From NCBI GenBank assembly GCA_902729315.2, contig LR746269.1:7290231-7354230 (forward strand): a DNA stretch of 64,000 nt. The letters are read 5' to 3'. This document shows positions 11,130-22,650 of the stretch, piece by piece. The stretch's first letter is position 1; every line of letters begins with the position of its first letter. The notes under the pieces are model-generated. The model saw nothing but the letters and a program-made list of their open reading frames with translations, did not search any database and had not been told where the DNA came from. Both the position numbers and the translations under genes were made by a program. The DNA comes from Spirodela intermedia. Lineage: Eukaryota; Streptophyta; Magnoliopsida; Alismatales; Araceae.

Positions 11130-14100
11130 ATGTTGGATTTTCAGAAGCGGAGGATCCAGCTCGGGCTCTTCGTCGTGGGGCTTCTCGTTCTCAGCTTGAC
11201 TGGTTCTCTCTCCATATTTTCTCCCGCTCTGATGTGATGATGCGCCGATCATTTTACTAGGGTTTAAGAATTTAGTAGGGGACGGAACTCGCTGGGACGC
11301 AAGTGATATTTTCTCCGTGGATTTGAACTTTCCTGCACATTTTGAACTCTCGAATTGCTTCTTTACACGCTTTCTGTGCCGTGTTTTCACATGTGATCTT
11401 GTTTAATCTTATTTTTTCGTGTCCTCGGGTTTGTTTTATTGTGCTCGAGTTGATTTCGAAGGAAATTTACAAAGTTAGGGAAATGGAAGAAAACAACATT
11501 GCTTCGGCGAAGAAGATTCAGATCAAAATAAACTATGAAGAGGAGCTTTTATTCGACCAGTCTTCTGAGTTGCATTTAATAACCTGGTGTATCATTTTTC
11601 CTGAGAGCATTTGGACAGAATCTTTGCTTATATTTCCAGGGCTTTCAGAAATCTTCAGAGTGTGTTAAATATAATTACGAGGTTAGGGAGTGCTTCATTT
11701 GAACCTCTTAAACAAGATTCCATGGCTGGTGGAGATACCATGTGCTCATGAAGAAAAGGATTCCGGACTTTGAAAAGTGGGGGGAAATAATATATTATTT
11801 AAGAAGGTTCTGTTTCTTCCATTGTCCGTGAATTTTGGATTTAATTGATTTGACTCGGACCTAAGGCATAAAGACATGGACCGGAGGGAATGAAAACCGA
11901 ATGCAGCGATGTAATCTTATTAGATCCCTATGCATCAATAACACAATCACATGACATCAGAACTCATCATGATGGAATCACAGGTGTGTTTTGCATAGTT
12001 TGTCGTCTCAAACAACAGTTTTAGTAATTTTTAAAATATTTAATCAAAACTATTTAACTTTGGCTCTACTTTATTGTGCGTCTACCCCAAAATTTTCATC
12101 AAACGTGTAACTTTTATTATGTCTTCGGTAAGATGAAGAGCGGCATCCAACCTCTATTCCCCATCCATGGAATTTCTTGCTTCAGGTGGCACTAATATGA
12201 AGATCTTCAGCTCTGATCTTGGGCAAGTAGCACGAATCCCACATTTAACGGTGGATTATTTTGGTAGTGTGGTCCTACAGTTTGTAATGGGAGCCATAAG
12301 TATTTTTCAAAGGATGGCAGCCTCCTCCAATTTCTGTCAATATATATCACCACCACACTTACTCCCAGCGTCAGAGTGTGCTAAGGAGGATGTCGGAGGC
12401 CAAAGAGCTTAGAGTGGTCAAAGGAACTCTGGAATCTGCATATCACCCTGGAAGTCAGTCTAGGTCTACATTTAGTAAGATCAATCAGTTACGACATCAA
12501 GCACACTTTATTACTTAATAATAATGCGCAGAATATTACACACTTTTGCAAAATGTTGATTAGGTGGTCGTAGTGCTGGTTGTTTGAAAGTTGACTGTTT
12601 ATTCTTCTAGAAGATTCTAAGTTTTTCTTTCAATCAGATTTTCTTCCAGTCAGATCAGACATTAAGAAGAGGTCTGATCCATTCAGCAGTTTCCAAGTTG
12701 ATCATTTCTTTTAGTGCTACAGGCCAAAATGTCCAAAACAGAGGACAAGATCTCCCTGCTATGAATGGAAAGGGAGAAAACAACTCGGCCCCTAGACGAA
12801 AAAGGGTACTGTAGGAAGGTGAAAGAAAGGGCAAGGGCTATAAGTCAGTAAAAGGAGACGAGAAGCAGGAGATGTAACGAAAATAGAAGTTAGATAAACA
12901 GGGAAGGGAATAGTGAAGTGCGTTCAGCATCACATGAGTGAGTCGCAAGCTGATGCTGTACTTTCTTATCATGTCAATGATAGCCTATAACTGTACTTCA
13001 GGAATTTTTTATTGAATTCACAGTGTACTGGAGATCAGGCTCTAATTGACTATTCTTCTGGAGATAATATATATTTTTTTCTTGTTTTACAACTATAATG
13101 AGCGGGCCGATGGAAGAATTTTCTGTCATTCACTCAGAGATCCTGAATATTCATGGGCACATGTGCGAGTGATGTTAAAATTTGACCCAGCATTAATGAA
13201 TCCTGCAACATTTATGAGAGCACCCGAACTGTCATGTTTGATCACAGAGGAGCTGAAAAGCTGAAACAAGATACCATAGTCTTTGCAACTCCTAGAGTAA
13301 GAAGGATTCAAGGAGCTGAGTTTCGCTTGTGTTGGACCCATGTTTCTCCAAGATCACTGGTGAATATATTCATTTTATGTTTTACGTATCCCTCGTTGAT
13401 TAGTTTCTTCTTCCTCTCGGCCTTTAGTTTTGGGTGATATGCAGCTGCTCATCACCTTGAATCAGAGGTCTCACCCTGTGATTCCTACTTCTCTCAAAAT
13501 ACGACAGACGGGGCAGCTGGAAGTCACTGACTCTAGACAGCATCTGATGGCTTGTTTTCTTCTGCTCTAACTTTAATGGGCTCTAGAACACCTCGTGTTG
13601 AAAGAGAGCTCTGCCTCCGCTGTAATACTGGAAATTCAGCTCTGAAATCCTCTCTCTCTCTCTATCTCTCCTGATTGGGGTTTCTTTTCTGTGATGCTTC
13701 CAGCGGAGAAATGCAGGGAGCTCGTCGGAGAGGAGGCCGCATCGAAGAGCGGCAAGTTCACTATCCTGAACTGCTTCGACATGAGCTCGGGGACCGTGGC
13801 ATGCTCCGTCAAGGAGAGCGTGAAGCTCTACGTTTACACCATCCGGAGCTCCCACGTGGAGAGCGTGCGCCGGCGTGCCATCGAGATCGCCCTCGCCGAG
13901 GCTGTGTCCGGCGGGCTCAGCGCCCCCGCCGCCGCCAAGCAAGCCGAGCAGGCCGGCGCGAAGGCCGCCAAGCTCGCCACCCGCAAGGCCAAGCGCATCG
14001 TCGGCCCGATCATCTCTTCCGGCTGGGACTTCTTTGAGGCCATCTACCTGGGCGGCACTCTCACTGAGGGCTTCCTGCGAGGGACGGGAACTCTAGTTGG

Positions 14101-14362
14101 GACCTACGTGGGGGGCTTCCTCGGCGAGGAGCGGCTCGGCAGGGTGGGCTTCCTCGTTGGTAGCCATCTCGGCAGCTGGGTCGGCGGAAGGATCGGCCTG
14201 ATGGTCTACGACGTCGTTAACGGCGTCTCTTTCGCCTTTCAACTCTACCCGGCGGAGGAAGGCGGAGCCGCCGCAGAAGCGGCAGACGGTGGCGGTGGCG
14301 ACCAAGAGTATAGCACGCCAGAGGAGACCGCCGAATCTTCCGATGGCTGGGGTTTCTTGTGA
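11130..14362 (+). CDS. Membrane protein of unknown function with glycine-zipper region (2 exons)
   Basis: Exons 11130-11202 and 13704-14362, separated by a 2.5-kb GT-AG intron, give 243 residues. Exon 1 encodes MLDFQKRRIQLGLFVVGLLV, a short basic start followed by a hydrophobic signal or anchor segment (about residues 10-24). Exon 2 continues in phase with AEKCRELVGEEAAS, an acceptor at TTCCAG|CGG, and resembles a conserved plant family I cannot name. A Cys-containing segment (KFTILNCFDMSSGTVACSVK) is followed by an Ala/Lys-rich helix (AAAKQAEQAGAKAAKLATRK). After that come many GxxxG spacings (GGTLTEGFLRGTG, GTYVGGFLG, GSHLGSWVGGRIG) suggesting packed membrane helices. The C-terminus is acidic and low-complexity. 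The start is chosen because it joins in frame to a conserved exon; the exon 2 frame alone lacks a good ATG. No function is claimed. Confidence 0.72.
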
Positions 14363-14530
14363 GGTCAGAGGACCTGACGAATGTTTTTTTTTTGTGAGTT
14401 CTTGTTAATTGTATTCACTGAAGACTGAAAACTCGTGGGAAGGTATGCAGCATGGGTTCTACAGATGAAGAAGGTAGTCGAAGCCTCTCTCCTCTCTCTC
14501 TCTCTCTCTCTCTCGCTCGCTCGCTTAGCG

Positions 14531-15633
14531 ATGGGATTGTGTAGGCGGTTTTGCTGCTCCAGGGGTCCCCTCCTGGTTCTCTTTCTGGCTTCGGCCGTCC
14601 CGCTGGGCGTGATCTTCTCACTCGAGCGCACCAAGAACACCTCAGAGACCTTTGAGTACCGCAGCCGTGGCTGGATCCGGGAGTGCGCCAAGTGGGACGC
14701 CGATCGCCACCGCTTCCTCGTCTCCACCTTCTTCGACGGCGGCGTCGCCCAGATCCCCCTCCCCGGAGGAGCGGCGGCGCCGCCAGACACCACCCTTGAA
14801 GAGCAATCCGCCCTTCATGACCCCGCCGTCGCCGGCAACGCCTCAGTCGGTATTCTCGTCGACGCCCCGCGGCGGCGACTGCTGGTCGTTTACTCCGACT
14901 TGCTCCGCCACCGATACTCCGCTCTCGCCGCCTACGATCTCTCCTCCTGGCGCCGCCTGTTCCTCGCCCAGCTCAGCGGACCCAGTACGCCTTCCTTCCC
15001 TCTCTCTCTCTCTCTCGCTCGCTCGCTCTATACTCACTTTCCCTCTTCTTCCCCGCAAATTTTGCAGACGACGAGCCCTCCGACGCCGACGACGCCACCT
15101 TGGACGGAGAAGGCAACGCCTACGTGACCGACGCCAAGACGAACAAGCTCTGGAAGATCGGCGCCGGCGGCGAGCTCCTGGGAGAGATCAGAAGCTCGGT
15201 GTTCACCTAGAGCGGGGATTGGTACCGAAACCAGGTGGGCTTAAACGGGATCGTCTACCACCCAAATGGGTACCTCCTGGTAGTACACACCTTTGGGGCC
15301 CAGCTCTTCAGAGTCGACCCATCGACGGCGGGGGTGGAGGTGGTGCAAGTCACCGGTGGATCGCTGCTTCTGGGGGACGGATTGGAGCTGCTTTCGCCCA
15401 CCAGGTTGGTCGTCGCCGGCACCCCTTCCGGGAGGTTTGTGGAGAGCGGCGACGACTGGAGGACGGCGGCCATCGCTGAGATCTACAGGGGGCCCATGCA
15501 CAGGATCGCGTCCTCGGTGACGGTCAAGGACGGGAAGGTGTTCCTGAGCCACCTCATCGGAGGGGGGTTGTCGGCGAGGACTCACTTGATCACCGAGGCA
15601 GTCTTCTCTCCGGTGAAAGGCAAGCAACCTTGA
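14531..15633 (+). pseudogene. NHL/SMP-30-like beta-propeller protein, interrupted by in-frame TAG
   Basis: Exons 14531-14984 and 15068-15633 (GT-AG intron, phase 1) would encode 339 residues plus stop. The N-terminus has a membrane anchor (about residues 13-31, GPLLVLFLASAVPLGVIFSL). Propeller-like segments follow: GYR-type start SRGWIRECAKWDADRHRFLV, DDATLDGEGNAYVTD, VGLNGIVYHPNGYLLVVHTF, GDGLELLSPTRLVVAGTPSG and GPMHRIASSVTVKDGKVFLS. These resemble plant NHL-repeat or SMP-30/gluconolactonase-like proteins of unknown substrate. Codon 199 is TAG (15208-15210), in the segment SSVFT*SGDWYRNQVGLNG, where homologues read through with a charged/Trp motif. Downstream coding is otherwise perfectly preserved for 141 codons, so the break is recent, an allele, or a sequence error. 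No intron of usable size removes it. An in-frame ATG at 14465 is possible but less likely because it would translate the CT tract. Confidence 0.7.
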
Positions 15634-15641
15634 ACCGTCAC

Positions 15642-15642
<1 letters not shown>

Positions 15643-15682
<40 letters not shown>
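15643..15682. repeat. CT dinucleotide microsatellite
   Basis: An uninterrupted CT tract of about 40 bp starts some 10 nt after the propeller-gene stop codon. Similar tracts lie at about 14485-14514 (upstream of its ATG) and 14998-15022 (just inside its intron). Confidence 0.9.
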
Positions 15683-15683
<1 letters not shown>

Positions 15684-18600
15684 TTCTCTCTCTCACTCAT
15701 GTCTTAGCCTCGAGAGGGAAAATTGTTCTGATGTGAGTTTTCTTGTGGAAAATAATGCTGAAACTTTCTTGGTCCAGTTGTGGACGGAATTAGCGGATAA
15801 AACCAAAACTTTTGGGTTTAAATTAATTATTTCAAATATATGTGAATTCTATGGACAAAAACTTACAACACATCAACCACAAATGACATAATATATATGT
15901 GAAAGCTGATGTCACAATAAATAATGATAGATCTCCATAAATCTCTTTGAGGACAAGTTACACAAAGATTCATATGCATGGAATTGGGGATGGGGATGAG
16001 GCTATACAGATTCCTCTTGGTGCAATTGGATATTGACCAATCTAATTTTAGAGGGGATGGGGATGAGGATCCTCTCTCAAGATCAATGCCAAAACCTCAA
16101 CTCCCATTGAAATTGACATTTCCATCACAATGTAGTACAAACTTCTCATGGGCATTACTAACATATAGTCATAATGACTTTGGAATAAGAATGATGGAAG
16201 GAGCATAGAATAAAGGTACTAATTTTTATTTATCAATGCCCATTGATTTCACTAGCTGATATTTATCTACCACATTTATGACCATTAAAAATATTAATTG
16301 TTAATTGTCCATTTATTATGTCCAATGATGTCAATATGGCACCAAGAAAGGGGATGAGTGGGTGGGGGGCAATTTGATACTTTTTTCTAATTAATTAATT
16401 TTGCTCCTTAGAAGGCTAGTTGATTAGTTAAGTTTTTTTGTTAATTGAGAATGATTAGTAACTATTAGTTTTGTTAAGTACTCAAGGATTTTGTAATGGG
16501 TATTCTTAACCAAGGGCTATGTTCACTTTCTAAAAATCACTAATGTTGTGTTCTACTATTCATCTCTTGAAGATACAAATGATTTTACTAGATCAATAAC
16601 CTTTTTATAACATAGACTCCATGAGTCTCTTTAAACTCACTAGAATATAAGGTTCTAAAAATTTTATAAACCTTATTATAGACACACTGCATGTTCCCTA
16701 ACATCATATATAAATTAACTAATATGCACGGAAGTAAATCAATCACTTTTTCTTTTTACTAGAGTCTTCAACATTCATAGTTGATTTCAACTTGAGTGAA
16801 GGTGCACAAGGTATTGACTATTGCAAGGTGGAGATATTGTGGATTGGTTGATGATGAACAAGCTCAACCACATGAGCTCCAAGTAGATTTCTTCACGAAG
16901 AAAATACTTAGATGAACGAGGAGAAGAAAGGATTGCACAACATCTCTAGACTTCTGATGTTTTTTGTTGACCCTAATTTTGCATGAGACATCCTTTCTTA
17001 TACTTTGTGTAGTGGGCTGGGCCTCCTCAATGACTCGATTCTATTGGGTCATGCATAGAACCACAATGGCTTGATTTATTAAGCCTTGAATTGAACCTTA
17101 ACAACATGATTTTACCAAGTCAACCCTTCAATTTTATAGGGTTGCACCTTGGACCACAATTGCTTATATTTATTGGGCTGTTTCTTGGGCCATAATAACT
17201 TGACTTTGTTGGGCTAGGCCTAAAATAAATATAGAAATTATGTTTCAAAATTTATAAAAAAATATATTAAATCAAATTCATGTGATTTTTGTGTCCAATT
17301 TTTGCATTGGATTCATCTTTTTAACAATGAACATTTGAAGTCCCTTTTTGTAGTATCCTACAATGAAAAAACCTTTGTCATTTGATGTAGAAATAGGATT
17401 TTAATATCTTACTCCTAATAGTAATGAACAATTTACCCTTATTCAATTTATTGATGTAGAACTCAGCTCATATTAAATAAATTATGTAATTTCCATCTAC
17501 TTTATTTCTTGTATTTGTCTCCTCCATTGATGTTTTTCCAATGATGGAGTTAATTCTCATTTTTATAAAACATGTTGAATACTTTTATCGTTGTTAACAT
17601 ATTAATTTTACTTTCATAATCATTGTTATTACCAAATTATTTAGATGATTAAAATCAATAATTAAATGAAAATGAAAAAATATACAGCTCGTGAGAGATA
17701 CAACAATTCAAGTGAGCTAGTGACTTGGCTCTCTATAGATGATCAATGAGATCAAGAAAGTGAGCTACATAGTTTATAATGATTTAGTTAGTATGACTTA
17801 CTCTATTTTCTAAAAATATACTCTCTAGTTGATAGTATCATAATGATAGCATAGCATTTAACATTTCAACTTACTTTTACTAGATTCACAATTACAGTGG
17901 TTAAAATAATATTAGTACTTTCACTATTGTTTTATGTAGTCAAGCACTATTGATTAAATGGTAGTTCATCATTTTGGATTCATTAATCTAGAAATGTTCA
18001 AGTATTCACATGTACTTATTCTTGAAGATACACTTTTAGTAATGTCAATAAAATACTATCAAGGAAATTTATATTCAACCTTACAACTCTTAATTTCATA
18101 ACTTTACTGTAATGTGATGAATTAATTTACAGTTAAAAGTTCATCTTGGAGCTTTAATATCTTCAAAGATTAATGATGATTTGTTTTCTCAATGATTAGA
18201 TTATTGTTGTTGAGGTCTAGAATTCTCTCAAAGATTATTGTACATTATTGCTTTCACAAAAAATCTTCATCAATATTTTTAAATATACTTTTCATGATAT
18301 TTTGCTTACTCCTTTCTTTAAATTTCAAATTTGTCTTATTTTTAGAAACCTTTTTGTATTTCATATATTCTTCAACATTCAATAAGGCTACTTGCATGTC
18401 ATTTTAACAATAACTATGGAATACCAACAAATAACTTCTATTATATTTTGACATATGTTCTAACACAATCTCTCAAATCTATGTGTAGATTCATCTAAGT
18501 AACTTATCTTTTCGTCATGAGGCTGCTTTGGTCTCTCACTCTCACTTATGACTATGAGGAACATAAAAGATTTTATATTGATTTATCTTTCATCAGGCTA

Positions 18601-20249
18601 CATCTAGTCGTAGATGATCCTTTAACAGGATTTACTATTTCTTCTTAAAAATATAATTGATTTCATGAGATTAACAACCCAAATATTATTTTTAAGTCTT
18701 TGTAAAGATCAAACCCCTCACAAATAAATCTTGACTTTCAACACCACGTGCCTAAGTTAATACACATGATTCTCTTTAGAGAACAACACCCTCAAAGTGT
18801 AATTATTAGCTCTTGGCACCTTGTGCCTTAACTCTCTATTCATTCACCACCCCAATTATCTTAAGGCCTAATGAAGAGATATAACTTTTAACTTTATTAG
18901 TTGACTCGTAGGATTATATGTTAAATATTTTTTTTGAGACATGCAGTTGTTTTGCTATAAAGGATTAAAAAAGATCTTCTTTCCAAACTTAAGTGAATGA
19001 TGAAGATGAAAATATCTTTGTTCAACGTTAACCTTAGTTCATCTTCAGCTTGTTCTCTTTATAATCCAATGTATCCTTATCATTTCCACATTTAAGAATA
19101 GTCATATGAGTTTGAAAATATTTTTGTTACTTTATTGAGATATTGGTGACCTTCCTCTATTTTTAAAATTCTATAATCTCTACTATTATATTTTTAAACT
19201 CTAAACCTTTATCCCTATTATATTTTTTCTAGGGATTAATAATTGATTGATGTACATTATATTTTGCTAGAGTGTATTTAGCAGTGGTTGTTTGACTTGT
19301 CTTTAGTTTGTATATTATGTTGGTAAATTATCATCCAAAATCTACACTATTGACCTTTAATTTTTCTTCAACTCAAATCCTTCTACTCTCATATAGGTTG
19401 TCCTTGATAATGTGTTTGGATATTCTTAATTAATCAATACACATTGTTCCCTTCAAGATCGAGTTCGGATATCATCATTGAACTTATCTTTTTATCTATG
19501 AACTTTGGTGATGTGTTACTGTCCATGATACACGAGACTAGCCTTGGGTACTTTCTTACTTAAAAATATGCAGATCTTTCATAGATGATCTTCTAATTTT
19601 TTGTTTTAGAGATTTACAATTCAATATGTGATTTTACTTTTGAAACTAAATTGAAGTAGATCATTTTACGATGTCATTTTTTCCATGTAAGATTATGATG
19701 TGTTATTGTATAGGTTACATGGCAAAGACATTTTCATTTCTTTGATAAATTCATGCAAATGATTCAACTTAGTCACAATGTAAGATTGGAGATCAAATCC
19801 TACTTCAGCTACTAATTATGTGATTTTATTTACTCTGTATAGTTGTTCAACTTTTTACAATGTCCTTATTGTGATGTAAATTTCAAATCATGCTCAAGCT
19901 TTAGTCTTTATGGTACTCAAATATTTTGGCTATCATTATTTTCATCTTTGCGTAGTTTGCTTTTTGAGTTTGAATCCCACATATGATAGTATTTTTCTTT
20001 GATTTTTCAAACATTCTTTATTCTAATAGTGCTATCTTTATAATGTTTAATTGTTGCATTCAAATCTTACAAATAACTTTACTTTTTAGGAAAATACATG
20101 ATACTTCGTCACATGTGTTGACATATGTTATTCTACACATATTATAAGAATATTATATTACATTAAGTAGACATAAAAATATATCTCAAGGATGTAACTC
20201 CTTGGATTTATTGTTAGTCATTTAATGGTGTATAAGTAATTATTTATAC

Positions 20250-22650
20250 ACTCATATTTCATAGTGTAAAGTTTTTATGTTTACATATTTTCTAATATAT
20301 TATGCTATTTCATGACATAACTCTCATGTACTAAAATATAGTCTTTGATATATTGAATTATAACATATTTATCTCAACATGAATTATTAATTTTTAGAAT
20401 ATGATTTTCATTTATCAAGGTATTCAAAATCTCTCCTATAATACAATGTAACTTCTCATATACTAAGAATAAACTTAATCTACTCTACTATTACTTTTGT
20501 GTAACTCCACATATATTAACATATTATGCTTGATGTAAATAAACTTACTCTATTGTTATGCTATGTAGCTCCACATATTAAACTTGATATACTTTTTTAT
20601 TTGTCCCATTGGTTGGGTTAGTTAAAACACTAAGAGAAAGGGTGAATTAAAATTTCTATAAAAAAATGATTTTTTAGTTCTTAGATAAGTTATTGCATAA
20701 GGTTGTATATGCGTTAGTGTAGGGAGGTGAATGTGTTGACACATGTAAAGGTTGATAGTGATGACAAGACATCTCAACACTTTCTCACTAGTTGATTTAC
20801 TTACTACTTTACTTCGAGTTTTAAAAAGAATTATCCTTTAATATTAACTATTATCCTTTAAGATTTGAGTCATTGATCTCATTATTATCAATGTATAAGG
20901 ATAATTCTTTGTGATACACATTGATAATAATGAGATCAGTGACTCAAATCTCACGAATTTGTCTCTATAAATACTCAACCACAAATGAGCCAAATACAAC
21001 TATAAAGACCACATGTCTTTGTGAGACCCATTCTCTCCTCACCACTCAATTATCTTAGAACATAATAGAGAGCACCAATTGTAATTATTGAGTTGTTTAA
21101 TTGCTGAATCAAGTTGATGACAGTGTGAAATAATTTTCTCTTGATTGACATGTGCATCTTGAAGATCTTGATGAAGAGTACTAAATCTTTATATATATTT
21201 TTAATTTCTTGGTTCCGAATTGTTCTTTGCTATATAGGCCTTTATTATGTACTAAGTTTTCACCTTTTTTGATCTCCAATGTTTGAGATACTCATTTAAA
21301 TTCTTACCATTTTCTAGAGTATGTAGTTCCTATATTTTGACATTTAAATAATGAGCATACTAACTTGATGGAGAATAATTTGATATCTACATCAACTTCA
21401 AATTGTCAAGTTTTTTTACTTTTTATTCATGTACTCATTTGACATGTCATCAATGATATAAAAATTCTAAAAAAAACTTTGATCTATTATTTATTTTCTT
21501 GTCATTTCTGAATAATAGCTATATCATCATATAGAGTTAATGTAGAGTTATATCATGTAGAAAGAATATGAATATATAAATACTTCAATACTAGAGTTAT
21601 ATCATCATATGTATATTTGGACAAAATGTGTCACTTTCGTTAATGTGGTAACATGTGTTAATATACCACGTGGCCATATATTTAACCTTCAGTTTGTAGA
21701 TCTTTCTTTCATTTGAAATTATTTCTCCTTATGTATTCCTAAGATAAAAAAATAACATAATCTCAAGGAAATCTTGGATGCAATTATTCAAGTTGAAATC
21801 ATGATAATTTATGAAAGAAAATAAATATGATTAATCTTTTTAGTAAATGGAGTATTTAGATTTAAAAAATGATCCAAAGAAATTAACAAAAATATAATAT
21901 AATAATATTTTCATAAATTTCATTTGTATACGGAAAATCTACCTAGTGTAACCCCACATGTATGAACATATTATGCTTGATATAACATTACTTTATATAC
22001 TTATAACTAGGTTTGGTATATTTCACTATTCTATAATGTAACTACTCAAATATTGACATATTAATATTGAATACTCAAGTTATTTTCTACAATGTAACTT
22101 ATATCTGGGCATAATGATCTTGGTATGCTTTACTCATGGGTTTGACGCTTGTATTCTAAAAAATAATTTTCATGTACTGAAATGTTAAATTCAATATACT
22201 CTATTATTTTGCAACATACCTTACGATATGTTAACATATTAAGTATGATATAGTCTATATTTTTTGCAATGTAAATTTTATATAATAAAATATCTACCTT
22301 GATATATTTTTACTTTGCATTACAACTTATTTGATAATGAAATATTAACTTTGACATAATACATCATTTATGCAAGTTAAATGTCTAGTAGTAGAAATAT
22401 TGTTGTTTTGGAATGAAGTTTTGCAAATATTGAAATATTAACCTTGAATTAGCATTTTATTTTACACTATGAGTTCTCATACCTGGAAAATATTGACCTA
22501 AATGTAATGTACCATTACGCAATGCAACTTTTTATTTTTTATATATACCTTGATGTTCTTCATTATTCTAAAATGTTAAATATCTTTTTAAATATGATGA
22601 GCTTTCAAATGTTAAAACTGAACTAGAGTTTGAAAACTCACCACCTCTCA
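20250..22650. repeat. Degenerate tandem-like repeat, unit ~55-65 bp
   Basis: A loose motif recurs at intervals of about 55-65 bp, for example CAATGTAACTTCTCATATACT, GTGTAACTCCACATATATTAAC, ATGTAGCTCCACATATTAA, ATAATGTAACTACTCAAATATTGAC and GCAACATACCTTACGATATG. The pattern is clearest at 20430-20600 and 21940-22600 and reappears at 52250-52480 and 54060-54660. Units are too diverged to delimit exactly by eye. Confidence 0.5.
20861..20951. repeat. Inverted repeat, ~36-bp arms
   Basis: The arm at 20861-20896 (AGATTTGAGTCATTGATCTC...) pairs with 20914-20951 (...GAGATCAGTGACTCAAATCT) with only a couple of mismatches or small indels and a 17-nt loop. TCTCTATAAATACTC, a TATA-like box, follows the right arm. 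It could be a MITE terminus, a folded LTR region, or a small RNA hairpin. Confidence 0.7.

Noticed and set aside
14652-15479. 275-codon Ser/Pro/Arg-rich frame overlapping the propeller gene
   Set aside because: Out of frame with the conserved coding sequence and runs through its intron and CT tract.
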